DNA from: Paenibacillus terrigena DSM 21567
Lineage (GTDB): Bacteria; Bacillota; Bacilli; Paenibacillales; Paenibacillaceae
Reading direction: 5' to 3'
Assembly: GCF_000374845.1 (NCBI RefSeq)
Contig: NZ_KB895421.1
Span: forward strand, 1 to 64,000
Length of the DNA: 64,000 bases
The notes below the pieces were generated by a model, which was not told the origin of the DNA, did not search any database, and saw only the letters and a program-made list of their open reading frames with translations. Positions 28,901-37,535 of this stretch are shown piece by piece (positions within the stretch are counted from its first letter, which is position 1; the number at the start of each line of letters is the position of its first letter). A program made the position numbers and the translations under genes.

Positions 28901-30031
28901 TTAGTCTCCCTTTCTCCAAACAAACTTATTAATGATCTTAGTATAGCTTTGAATAATTTTAACAACCTTTACAGATACATTACTGTCTATATAATCTATC
29001 GCCATCTCCACTTGCTCAGCATTATCCCACATGTCACGGCATAATGTTATAGCTTGAATGATTTCATCAGACTTAATCCCACCTATAACTACCGTCCCTT
29101 TATCAAGCACTTCAGGTCGCTCTGTGGAGGTTCTTATTAATACCGCTGGGAAGTGAAGTATTGCTGATTCTTCAGACAATGTACCACTATCTGATATAAC
29201 GCAATATGCATTCATTTGCAATTTATTATAGTCAATAAATCCAAATGGCTTTAATTGTCGAACTAATGGATGGAATTTAAAGCCTCTTTCCACTATTCTC
29301 TTCCAACTTCTAGGGTGTGTAGAATAGATAATAGGGATTTGATGCATTTCGGCTAACTCATTTAATCCATTCATTAAGGACATAAAATTATCCTCGTTAT
29401 CGATGTTCTCCTCACGATGTGCTGAAACTAAAATATATTGACCCGTCTCAAGATTTAATTTTCCCAAGATGGTACTACCTGTTATCTTATACATCTGATT
29501 GCGAAGAACCTCTGTCATCGGGGATCCTGTAACAAAAATATGTTCTTTCCTAAACCCTTCTGACATTAGGTAGCGTCTACTATGTTCCGTATAAGGAAGA
29601 TTAATATCACTAATATGATCGACTATTTTACGATTAATTTCTTCCGGAACATTCTGATCAAAACAGCGATTTCCAGCTTCCATATGAAAGATTGGAATCT
29701 TTAATCGTTTAGCCGAAATTGCGCTTAACGCACTATTGGTATCACCTAGAATTAATAAAGCGTCTGGTTTCTCCTTTTGAAGAACTTCGAATGACTTTGA
29801 AATGATGTTCCCCATTGTCTCCCCAAGGCTATTTCCAACTGAATCCAGAAAGTAGTCAGGTTTGCGTAGTTCAAGCTCCTCAAAGAAAACTTCATTCAAT
29901 GTGTAATCCCAGTTTTGTCCTGTATGAACAAGAACATGGTCAAAATACTTATCACAAGCCTTTATACACTCTGATAGTCTAATTATTTCAGGACGTGTTC
30001 CTATAATAGTCATCAACTTTAATCTATTCAC
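28901..30031 (-). CDS. fnlC: UDP-N-acetyl sugar 2-epimerase FnlC/WbjD/CapG
   Basis: 376 residues, WecB-type non-hydrolysing epimerase: LMTIIGTRPEIIRLSE, VHTGQNWDYTLNEVFF, LGDTNSALSA, HMEAGNRCFDQNVPEEINRK and SDSGTLSEES. It performs the last step to UDP-L-FucNAc. The start is GTG 30031: GGAGG lies 6 nt before it, and the ATG one base upstream leads at once to a stop in another frame. The start falls immediately after the fnlB stop, so the genes are coupled. Confidence 0.93.
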   Translation of the reverse strand: MNRLKLMTIIGTRPEIIRLSECIKACDKYFDHVLVHTGQNWDYTLNEVFFEELELRKPDYFLDSVGNSLGETMGNIISKSFEVLQKEKPDALLILGDTNSALSAISAKRLKIPIFHMEAGNRCFDQNVPEEINRKIVDHISDINLPYTEHSRRYLMSEGFRKEHIFVTGSPMTEVLRNQMYKITGSTILGKLNLETGQYILVSAHREENIDNEDNFMSLMNGLNELAEMHQIPIIYSTHPRSWKRIVERGFKFHPLVRQLKPFGFIDYNKLQMNAYCVISDSGTLSEESAILHFPAVLIRTSTERPEVLDKGTVVIGGIKSDEIIQAITLCRDMWDNAEQVEMAIDYIDSNVSVKVVKIIQSYTKIINKFVWRKGD

Positions 30032-30032
30032 A

Positions 30033-31151
30033 TTAAACCTCCAAATAATAGGTATCTGGTCTAGACTTATCGAATACTTCATTAGCCCAAAATAATGTTA
30101 CAAGCTCGGTATCACCAATATTAGTAATAGAGTGTGTATATCCAGGTGGAATATCTACTACTTCTGGATCATTACCACTCACAACATATTCCAAGACAGT
30201 GTGATCTTCTATTCCACGAAACTTAATAACAGCTTGCCCCTCAACTACTAAAAACTTTTCAACCTTGGTATGGTGCCAATGATTTCCTCGAGTAATCCCT
30301 GGTTTCGTTCTCGAGATAAAAATTTGACCAAACTTATCTGATTTCATAAATTCTGAAAGCCAACCGCGATTGTCACTATTTTTGTTTAAATGATAAGAAA
30401 AATTGTCAGGAGACAAGTACGATAAATAAGTAGAATATAAGCAACGTGTAAAATCGTCACTCACTTCTACTGATTGCAATGATGTTCTGCTTTTCTTAAA
30501 CTGATGCAATTGTTCTGCAATACGACTTAGGGAGACATTGAATGACTTGGTTATATTGTAATGAGTTCCTTGCGTATACTCTTTATCCGTTAGATGATCG
30601 CTAAAGCTCTGAACAACATCATCTATATACACCAAGTTAATTTCCTTACTCGGCTCATGAATATCAATAGCCAGATCATGTGCAATATTATTGGCCCAAG
30701 TTGCAATAACCGAATTGTAATTTGGCTTGCACCATTTTCCAAATACATTAGGAAGACGATAAATATATACGGGTGCTAACTGCAATGATCGATAGTTCAA
30801 CACAATTTCTTCTGCTGCTCTCTTGCTATTACCGTAAGGATTATCCATTTCGGCTTGTAAAGATGAAGTTAATAATAACGGAGTTCTCTTATTATTCTCT
30901 ATTAATATCTGAATAATCATGTCGGTTAAGTCTCGATTACCTACAAGAAATTCGTCTACATAGTCTGGTCTGTTTACTCCCGCTAGATGATAAATAAAAT
31001 CTGCCTTCAGTACATACTCCTCTAATGTCTCATAAGAATTTTTTGATCCAATTCTCATTATCTCGCAATCTTCTCGCTGTTCTAACGCTACAGCAAGGTT
31101 TTTCCCGATAAAACCATACGCTCCAGTAATAAGAATTGCTCTTTGTTTCAT
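30033..31151 (-). CDS. fnlB: Bifunctional reductase/epimerase FnlB/WbjC/CapF
   Basis: 372 residues from ATG 31151 (GGGAG 8 nt upstream). The N-terminal SDR domain shows ILITGAYGFIGKNLA and NPYGNSKRAAEE (YxxxK-type). The C-terminal cupin (from about residue 255) shows KPGITRGNHWHHTKVEKFLV with metal-binding His residues and VDIPPGYTHSITN. CapF epimerises and then reduces the keto sugar in UDP-L-FucNAc synthesis. Middle gene of fnlA-fnlB-fnlC. Confidence 0.94.
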   Translation of the reverse strand: MKQRAILITGAYGFIGKNLAVALEQREDCEIMRIGSKNSYETLEEYVLKADFIYHLAGVNRPDYVDEFLVGNRDLTDMIIQILIENNKRTPLLLTSSLQAEMDNPYGNSKRAAEEIVLNYRSLQLAPVYIYRLPNVFGKWCKPNYNSVIATWANNIAHDLAIDIHEPSKEINLVYIDDVVQSFSDHLTDKEYTQGTHYNITKSFNVSLSRIAEQLHQFKKSRTSLQSVEVSDDFTRCLYSTYLSYLSPDNFSYHLNKNSDNRGWLSEFMKSDKFGQIFISRTKPGITRGNHWHHTKVEKFLVVEGQAVIKFRGIEDHTVLEYVVSGNDPEVVDIPPGYTHSITNIGDTELVTLFWANEVFDKSRPDTYYLEV

Positions 31152-31175
31152 CACACTTACTCCCAACATCAAATT

Positions 31176-32225
31176 TTATAAGATATCAATCAAGTCTGTA
31201 GACTCATCATTATCGTTGATCCCTAATTCATGTCGGATGACATCAAGCTTAAGAAGCAGCTCTTTGACTTTTTCTACATCTAGCTGCTCCGTGTTGTTGG
31301 AGTTGTAATCCTCTAATTGTGAGATTTTCTCTGCCCCCTCAGAAAAATACTTTTCATAATTTAAATCTCTTGTATCACTCGGAACTTTATAATAATGATC
31401 CATATCAATAGCCTTCGCCAGCTCTTCCCTAGTCAACAATGCTTCTGCTTGCTTCTCACCATGTCTTGTACCAATTATTCTAATTTCCGATTTAGATTCA
31501 AATAGTTCGAGCAAAGCTTTTGCTAATACTTCAATTGTAGAAGCAGGAGCTTTTTGAATAAAAGTATCACCATTCTCAGCATATTGGAATGCAAACAACA
31601 CTAATTCAACCGCATCATCTAAGCTCATTAGAAATCGTGTCATTGAAGGATCTGTTATTGTGAGATCTTTTCTTTCTTTAATCTGATTAATAAACAAAGG
31701 AATTACTGATCCTCTAGATGCCATAACATTTCCATAGCGTGTTACACAAAGTGTTGTCTCTTCACTTGATAAGTTCCTGGACTTTGCAACGACAACCTTT
31801 TCTGCCATCGCCTTCGATATTCCCATGGAATTAATAGGATATACAGCCTTATCCGTACTTAATAAAATTAATTTTTTTACCTTGTTCTGTAACGCTGCAT
31901 TCACAGCATTCTCAGTACCAATCGTGTTGGTCTTAACGGCTTCCATCGGATAAAATTCGCATGATGGTACTTGTTTCAGGGCTGCAGCGTGAAATACATA
32001 ATCTACGCCTTTCATTGCATCATTTATACTATTAAAATCTCTAACATCACCGATATAATACTTTAATTTATCGCTCTTGAATCGATTTCTCATTTCATCT
32101 TGTTTCTTTTCATCTCGACTAAAAACTCTAATTTCTTTGATATCCGTATTAAGAAATCTTCTAACAACAGCATGTCCAAAAGAACCCGTTCCACCAGTGA
32201 TTAACAACACTTTATTACTAAACAA
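31176..32225 (-). CDS. fnlA: UDP-GlcNAc 4,6-dehydratase/5-epimerase FnlA/WbjB/CapE
   Basis: 349 residues. Extended SDR: LLITGGTGSFGHAVVRRFL, FSRDEKKQDEMR, AALKQVPSCEFYP and the TDKAVYPINSMGISKAMAE region that replaces YxxxK in this inverting subfamily. It starts UDP-L-FucNAc synthesis. Start chosen at TTG 32225 (MFSNKVLLITGG), because homologues begin MF-DK and GGGAG lies 8 nt upstream; the GTG at 32240 overlaps that site. First of the three fnl genes; upstream lies an IS110 remnant. Confidence 0.93.
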   Translation of the reverse strand: MFSNKVLLITGGTGSFGHAVVRRFLNTDIKEIRVFSRDEKKQDEMRNRFKSDKLKYYIGDVRDFNSINDAMKGVDYVFHAAALKQVPSCEFYPMEAVKTNTIGTENAVNAALQNKVKKLILLSTDKAVYPINSMGISKAMAEKVVVAKSRNLSSEETTLCVTRYGNVMASRGSVIPLFINQIKERKDLTITDPSMTRFLMSLDDAVELVLFAFQYAENGDTFIQKAPASTIEVLAKALLELFESKSEIRIIGTRHGEKQAEALLTREELAKAIDMDHYYKVPSDTRDLNYEKYFSEGAEKISQLEDYNSNNTEQLDVEKVKELLLKLDVIRHELGINDNDESTDLIDIL

Positions 32226-32544
32226 TTCAATCACTCCCACTATAAAGTAATGTTTTCTCCTGTTTTCTCGCTTATTCTTAAGATTTCAACTTTGACAGTT
32301 AAGAGGTGCTGGTGGAGAATGTAGTCTGCACCACGATTTTCTGTATGAGCGTAGGCAGGAACAGAGCTCAAGATCGTTAAGGTTCCAAAACTGCGGATAA
32401 TTGGTTATGGTCGCACAGTGGATCTCCATACTCACCCTTGGGGTTTACCCTCCCATGTCACGCTGGGTCTATGCCCTTACATTCCTTCGTTCTACCTCTC
32501 AAGGGATGGATGCCGATTCTCTCTCCTTTACAGGGTCATTGCCC
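32226..32544. other. Intergenic stretch with a 16-bp direct repeat, probably IS debris
   Basis: 319 bases without a convincing gene. Two near-identical copies of GGGTCNNTGCCCTTAC stand at 32465-32480 and 32533-32548, the second running into the end of the transposase fragment. The base composition (about 50 percent GC) is higher than in the genes on either side. It looks like non-coding sequence brought by, or fused to, the IS110 element, but no terminal repeat could be defined. Confidence 0.4.
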
Positions 32545-32991
32545 TTACGGTGTGTAGTTCGTCGGCAGTTTCGGCTCGGAGTGCTTTCCATTCCGTATGA
32601 GATCCGCGATAACTTTTGCATCCTTGTAGTCGCTCTTTGTTGGCGAGTTGTCTTCAAGCTCTTTCGTCTTGTTGACATGATGAGGATTCACGACGACAAC
32701 CTGAATACCTTGATTTTGCAAGAAAGCGGCTAACGGAAACCAGTAGTGTCCAGTAGGCCCGACGCCAAAAATAATGTCGGTTTTGCCATGCGCCTGCCCG
32801 AGTTCCTTCATCCACATTGCCAGCTTCGTCAGCCCTTCCTGGCTATTATGAAACGCACAATCCTTGCCAAGCTCAATCCCGCGAAAATCGACTGCACGAG
32901 CCACGTGGATTCTCTTGGCGATGTCCGCTCCGACGACCAGCGTTGATTCGGTAATGCGTTGATTTTGTTTCTGTTTCATCTTATACTTCAT
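32545..32991 (-). pseudogene. IS110-family transposase, N-terminal fragment
   Basis: 148 residues from ATG 32991. VVGADIAKRIHVARAVDF and PTGHYWFPLAAFL plus SDYKDAKVIADLIRNGKH are the DEDD (RuvC-like) domain of IS110-family transposases. The protein stops at EPKLPTNYTP, so the rest (usually another 250 or so residues, including the C-terminal transposase_20 domain) is missing. The conserved Glu before PTGHYW has become Gly (GVGPTG), which should abolish catalysis. A remnant, sitting between the export/side-branch genes and the fnl genes and pointing to past rearrangement there. Confidence 0.88.
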
Positions 32992-33104
32992 GGAGAGCGC
33001 CTCTTTCGTTTGGGATTTGTTCTTGGTGGAACGTTTCCCAGTATAACAAGTGGCGCTTTTTGTTTTCAAAGGGCAAATTACTTCATTACAGGAATGGCTC
33101 CTTA

Positions 33105-33455
33105 TTATTTTTTAGGGATATTCAATAAAATCACACCGATCAATATAATACCTATAGCAATACCATTCAATGGACTAATTTTTTCTTTAAATATAAACAC
33201 CCCGCCTATAATAACAGCAATATAACTTAAACTCGTGGTGATAGGTACTATGTAAGATAAGTCATATTTTTTCAGGAGGATTGCCCACATAAGAAAACCT
33301 AACATATAGGTAATTAAACCAAGTATCATATACACATTCAATTGTATATCCAATATCTTACTCCCAAATTGGATACTGGTACCTTCAGCTCCTAATTTCA
33401 TGAAAATAAGACCGCTAACAGCAAATACTAAATACACAAAAATTAAAAACCACAC
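33105..33455 (-). CDS. Small EamA/SMR-like four-helix membrane protein (possible lipid-sugar flippase)
   Basis: 116 residues with four predicted helices; hallmark strings GLITYMLGFLMWAILLKKYDLSYIVPI and FKEKISPLNGIAIGIILIGVILL match the DMT/SMR group that includes ArnE/ArnF-type undecaprenyl-phosphate-sugar flippases. The start is GTG 33455 with AGGTGG upstream. It follows DUF2304 and a DPM-like GT2 gene in the same direction, the usual company of polyprenyl-phosphate-sugar systems, so flipping the lipid-linked sugar is a reasonable guess. A drug-efflux role is less likely in this place. Confidence 0.75.
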   Translation of the reverse strand: MWFLIFVYLVFAVSGLIFMKLGAEGTSIQFGSKILDIQLNVYMILGLITYMLGFLMWAILLKKYDLSYIVPITTSLSYIAVIIGGVFIFKEKISPLNGIAIGIILIGVILLNIPKK

Positions 33456-33469
33456 CTATTATTACCACC

Positions 33470-33856
33470 TTATTTATGAAATGCTTCTCTCTCAATAGCT
33501 CGCATTTCCTTTTTCAATTGTAGAAGTTCATTCTTAATTAACCCAACTTCCTGAGTAAGTTCTTTAATCTTCATAGAGGACCGTGAAAGTGTAATGGTTA
33601 ATGAAAAAATCAAAACATATCCGAAGAATATAGACACCAAAAACAAAGCATTTACTGCCATTTCAATTCCCATAATTTTAGATATCACTACGAATGAACT
33701 AGGAAATAACGCTAATAATACAATAACTAGTACCACCGCAAGCCATAACATAGAATACTTAAGTTCTAATTTGTACTTGCGAATCAAATTAATTAAATAA
33801 AATAAACATAAAAGTGCCCCAATAATAAGTATTAATTGCAATTTTAGAGGTAACAA
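33470..33856 (-). CDS. DUF2304-family membrane protein
   Basis: 128 residues; three hydrophobic segments (about 5-23, 33-53 and 66-88) and a charged C-terminal coiled coil (SRSSMKIKELTQEVGLIKNE). The pattern YKLELKYSMLWLAV is typical of DUF2304. Such proteins are found next to DPM-like GT2 enzymes in surface-polysaccharide clusters; role unknown, perhaps a partner that anchors the transferase. TTG start with AGGAGG 7 nt upstream. Confidence 0.8.
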   Translation of the reverse strand: MLPLKLQLILIIGALLCLFYLINLIRKYKLELKYSMLWLAVVLVIVLLALFPSSFVVISKIMGIEMAVNALFLVSIFFGYVLIFSLTITLSRSSMKIKELTQEVGLIKNELLQLKKEMRAIEREAFHK

Positions 33857-33867
33857 TTTTTATCCTC

Positions 33868-34581
33868 CTAAATAATCTGCTTACGCATTTTATCTAAAAC
33901 TATGGCCAAAGATACTTTAAACATATAGTAGACTGATTTAAGCATAGTAATCGAAGACTTCCCATCTTTTCTTTCTTTCATATGTACAGGAACTTCTTTA
34001 ATTCTATATTCATTTCTCTTTAGATACATTATTGATTCCGGTTCAGGATAATCAACGGGGTAGCGCTTTGTAAATAATTCTATTATTTGTTTATTGCAAG
34101 CTCTAAACCCCGACGTTGGATCAGTAATCATCTGTTTTGTTAATACCTTAAGTAATTTTGAGAAATAATTGATTCCCACTCGCCTTATTCTTGATGATTG
34201 AAACCCTAATTTCTCAATGTATCTCGAACCAATTACTAAATCGGCTTCATTATTTAATATTGGTTTAATCAAGACTTCAAGATAAGTTGGATCATGCTGC
34301 CCATCACCATCTACTTGAATTGCAATATCATAGCCATATTCTTTTGCATACTTATAACCTGTTTGTACAGCACCACCGATACCTAAATTACATGGGAGGT
34401 TAATAGTAGAAACATTTAATTCACTACAAACTTCACCTGTATTATCTAACGAACAATCATTAATAACTACTATATCAAGGCAACAACTTTCAATACTGAC
34501 TTTGTTAATACTCTTAATAAGTGAGGTAATATTTTTAGCTTCGTTATATGCGGGAATAATCAACAGTATTTTTTTAAACAT
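33868..34581 (-). CDS. GT2 polyprenyl-phosphate glycosyltransferase (DPM1/GtrB-like)
   Basis: 237 residues, one GT-A domain: ILLIIPAYNEAKNITSLIKS, VVINDCSLDNTG, IQVDGDGQHDPTYLEVL (DGDGQHD metal site), VIGSRYIEK and DPTSGFRACNKQ. Of the dolichol-phosphate-mannose-synthase type that makes undecaprenyl-phosphate-linked single sugars. It lacks the C-terminal membrane helices found in GtrB, perhaps replaced by the adjacent DUF2304 protein. Its ATG overlaps the stop of the large membrane protein gene by one base. Confidence 0.88.
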   Translation of the reverse strand: MFKKILLIIPAYNEAKNITSLIKSINKVSIESCCLDIVVINDCSLDNTGEVCSELNVSTINLPCNLGIGGAVQTGYKYAKEYGYDIAIQVDGDGQHDPTYLEVLIKPILNNEADLVIGSRYIEKLGFQSSRIRRVGINYFSKLLKVLTKQMITDPTSGFRACNKQIIELFTKRYPVDYPEPESIMYLKRNEYRIKEVPVHMKERKDGKSSITMLKSVYYMFKVSLAIVLDKMRKQII

Positions 34582-37016
34582 TATTGTTCTCCCTCTACTT
34601 TATAAATATAAAGATGGCTTATTGAATCATAATAATACTGTTTTAAATTTTTAAAATCAGCTAGTTCATTTGGGGATAAAACATATTTGGCCTCTACCTT
34701 ATATAAATCATCAATATCTAGATCTACAACGACAACATCCGGACTCTTTAATTCGAAAGCTGTTGGGGCGTCCGATAAATGCACCATTATATGTGCATAC
34801 CTATTATAAATATCATTGTACTTTTTCATTGGATCAAGTTTATCCCAGACTGATAAATCAGGATAAAAATGTACACTATTCAGTGAATTAGAACCGAGTG
34901 CTATTAAGTATTGTCCATTCACGAGACTATCTAGGGCTATCCACTTAGGGAAATTTTCATTATTATTTATTTCAATAATTTTATTTGCAATATTTTTATC
35001 AAATATTGCCCCAGTACCCTTTACTACTGGATTTACTGTAATTCCGGATATTATCAGAAAGCTTCCAATACCCACTATCAACATTTTTTTCATCCCTCTG
35101 AGCACAAAAAAATTCAATATTACAAAAAATATTATTGTAATATATGAAAATTCAGCAAGGTATTGCGCCATCTCGCTTCTAAACACTGACATGTAGTAAA
35201 GAATAAATACAAAGAAACAAATAATTACTGTTTGTGCTCTTGAATACGGTTTTTCACGAATAACTTCAGCAATAAACCAAATTGTAAGATAAAGAGCTGT
35301 TAGCCCAAAGGTAAATTGCATCAAACGATTTTCAGGAACAAATGAATACATTGTAATTTTTGCTATTGCCTCTGGATAAGATACAAATAACCATGACAAT
35401 TGAAATAATAGATAAACAAAAAGAAAAACAGCTATTTTATTATGACTCAATGATTTTCGTAACCATAGTACACTAGTTAATACAATAGCAGGGAGAAAAT
35501 TGAGAAAGCTACTAACCTCACTATTGTTAGAAAACGTAACTTCCTTATAAGGCAGTAACCAACTTATCAAATAGAGTTGAAGATTTGCAAATGAACCACC
35601 GCCTCCAGTAGATATTCTACTTCCTGGATATGCTGTATTTAATAGTATGTTAATATCTTCTTTAGAATTAATAATGAATAAAGCAAGCGTTAACATGACT
35701 AAGACAATTGCCCCTCCAAATGCAAACCATTCAGATCTCGATATTCTTATTTTTTTTACATCAGTACTAAATATAATAGCTGCTAAAAATACTAGTGTTA
35801 AAAAACCTAACGGAACTTGAGTTGCTGGATATATGCTAAAAATAAATCCAATCGAACTGAATGCTGCCAAAAATATTAATCCGATTCTAACCTTTTGACT
35901 TTTTGATTTTAAGAAATAAATCGTAGCAACAATGATAGCTTGAGAATATATTATTGATTCAACAAATGACGTAGAATACCACCACTGTACAGGAGCCGAA
36001 AAAGCGATCCAAAAAGCCCCTATAACAGAAATCCCCTTATTCCCTTTTGTTAAATACATACATATTTCAAATGAAAGTAATATTAGTAATATTAATTTTG
36101 AGAACCAGAACCATGATAAACCATAATCTGTTCCAAACAATAGAAAACCCCATAAAAACGGCTTTCCTAATGTCTCAAGTGTGAATGTCGGGGCATTAGC
36201 TAAAACCATGTTTTGCCCATTTGATCTAATCATCTCGTTTTTATACTCAAATAACTCTGCATGTTGTGCCTGAGATAATAGATAAGGTGTTTGAACTAAC
36301 CATTCATCACTTCTAATCCCCCTTTCCACACCCAATATTTTTGAGGACTCATGGTCACCGGGGACATATATATCCCACATACCAATAGAAGAACCATTGA
36401 TTTTAAACAAAACAAGAATAACAAAAAGGACCAAGCCTAGTATGTATCGATACTTAATTACTTCGTTCAAATACCTATAAAATATATAGATTAATAATAC
36501 AAAAATTGTAATCAGCAGTGTTCTTATTATGAGCTTCTCTAAGTTTATAGAGACTAATTTAGGTGGTACTAACATAATTTCATTTATACTAAAATGATCA
36601 TCGGGTAGGTTTGTGAAATCTAATCTAAGACTCTCAACTTTATCATCTATGTTAATTGTGTAAGTATTTTGACCAGAAATACTATCTTGTTTAAAAGAAT
36701 TATCTTCTGAATAGCCATTCGATTTTGATCCAGTATAAAAAACTTGTAGTGTTCCTCCGCTATTTTCATACGTAAGATCTAATTTTATCTCAGAAATTCT
36801 TTTATCAATATTCTTGATCTCTATCCAAGAATCGTTGCTTGTTGATAAATACCCATTAGAAGTTTTTTGCAAATCATGTGTTAACTCATTCACAATACTT
36901 AATTGCTCTTCACTTTTTCCAATACCATAAATAAAATAATCTTTATTAAAATAAAGATATTGTACCAAAAAAACTATTATTACTAATACAATTAAACCCA
37001 AAGTCTTTTTTCTCAT
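34581..37016 (-). CDS. Large polytopic membrane protein, putative GT-C glycosyltransferase
   Basis: 811 residues. One N-terminal helix (6-22), an extracytoplasmic beta-rich domain (about 60-150: QVFY at 91-94, YSEDNS at 102-107, RLDF at 131-134), then about a dozen helices from residue 163 and a C-terminal extracytoplasmic part. After the second helix comes GMWDIYVPGDHESSKILGVE and RSDEWLVQTP, which I take as the loop bearing acidic residues expected of GT-C enzymes that use polyprenyl-phosphate sugars. No experimental family name is recognised with certainty; YfhO-like or DUF7657-like are candidates. With the GT2, DUF2304 and flippase-like genes it forms a side-branch module. The N-terminal beta domain resembles one in Wzm (42523-43890). 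Confidence 0.7.
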   Translation of the reverse strand: MRKKTLGLIVLVIIVFLVQYLYFNKDYFIYGIGKSEEQLSIVNELTHDLQKTSNGYLSTSNDSWIEIKNIDKRISEIKLDLTYENSGGTLQVFYTGSKSNGYSEDNSFKQDSISGQNTYTINIDDKVESLRLDFTNLPDDHFSINEIMLVPPKLVSINLEKLIIRTLLITIFVLLIYIFYRYLNEVIKYRYILGLVLFVILVLFKINGSSIGMWDIYVPGDHESSKILGVERGIRSDEWLVQTPYLLSQAQHAELFEYKNEMIRSNGQNMVLANAPTFTLETLGKPFLWGFLLFGTDYGLSWFWFSKLILLILLSFEICMYLTKGNKGISVIGAFWIAFSAPVQWWYSTSFVESIIYSQAIIVATIYFLKSKSQKVRIGLIFLAAFSSIGFIFSIYPATQVPLGFLTLVFLAAIIFSTDVKKIRISRSEWFAFGGAIVLVMLTLALFIINSKEDINILLNTAYPGSRISTGGGGSFANLQLYLISWLLPYKEVTFSNNSEVSSFLNFLPAIVLTSVLWLRKSLSHNKIAVFLFVYLLFQLSWLFVSYPEAIAKITMYSFVPENRLMQFTFGLTALYLTIWFIAEVIREKPYSRAQTVIICFFVFILYYMSVFRSEMAQYLAEFSYITIIFFVILNFFVLRGMKKMLIVGIGSFLIISGITVNPVVKGTGAIFDKNIANKIIEINNNENFPKWIALDSLVNGQYLIALGSNSLNSVHFYPDLSVWDKLDPMKKYNDIYNRYAHIMVHLSDAPTAFELKSPDVVVVDLDIDDLYKVEAKYVLSPNELADFKNLKQYYYDSISHLYIYKVEGEQ

Positions 37017-37535
37017 TCTAACGTGCTCCCTCTAAATGTTCCCATAACCTTAGACCCAGGAAATAGAATTAAGATACGTAATACATAGTCAAATGTGAAG
37101 TGTTGACTTCCATCTGTTACAAGAAACTTACTCTTAAGCCATTAAAAATAGACCGTTGAATGAGATGACTAAAGAATAAGCTCTTTGCTTACTTCGTAGC
37201 TATAGGTACGTTTGATAGTTTAACACAGTGATTTGACATGAAACCTCTACGGGCATGAGTACTCGCGAAGGCCGCAAATCACAAGGACTTCGCGATGCTA
37301 TTTTAGCATACCCACCTCTCCATATAAAATCTCTATCTCTATTACCTATGTAGGTAGCGAGAGCATTATATTCTATTATCCCTTCCTTATCAGTTACCCT
37401 TTTTGAACATAGATTGAAATTATTTCTTTTAACGGTTATCTCTAAAAATAATGAGTATATATAACAACTAAGTCATTTAATTACCTAAAATGTGAATCCC
37501 ATTCTCAAAAACTCTTACGGTTAATTGCAGACTAT
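37017..37535. other. Gene-free gap inside the polysaccharide cluster
   Basis: 519 bases with no coherent reading frame, breaking an otherwise tight gene row. It contains an inverted repeat TCGCGAAG...CTTCGCGA (37264-37296) and locally higher GC (37240-37320) within AT-rich DNA, suggesting an IS or gene remnant, but nothing is recognisable. A promoter for the downstream side-branch genes could lie here; none stands out. Confidence 0.5.

Noticed and set aside
27625-28965. GT4 protein extended upstream to 28965
   Set aside because: The added residues overlap the end of fnlC; the fold begins at MTKKILVICQHF with a ribosome site at 28860.
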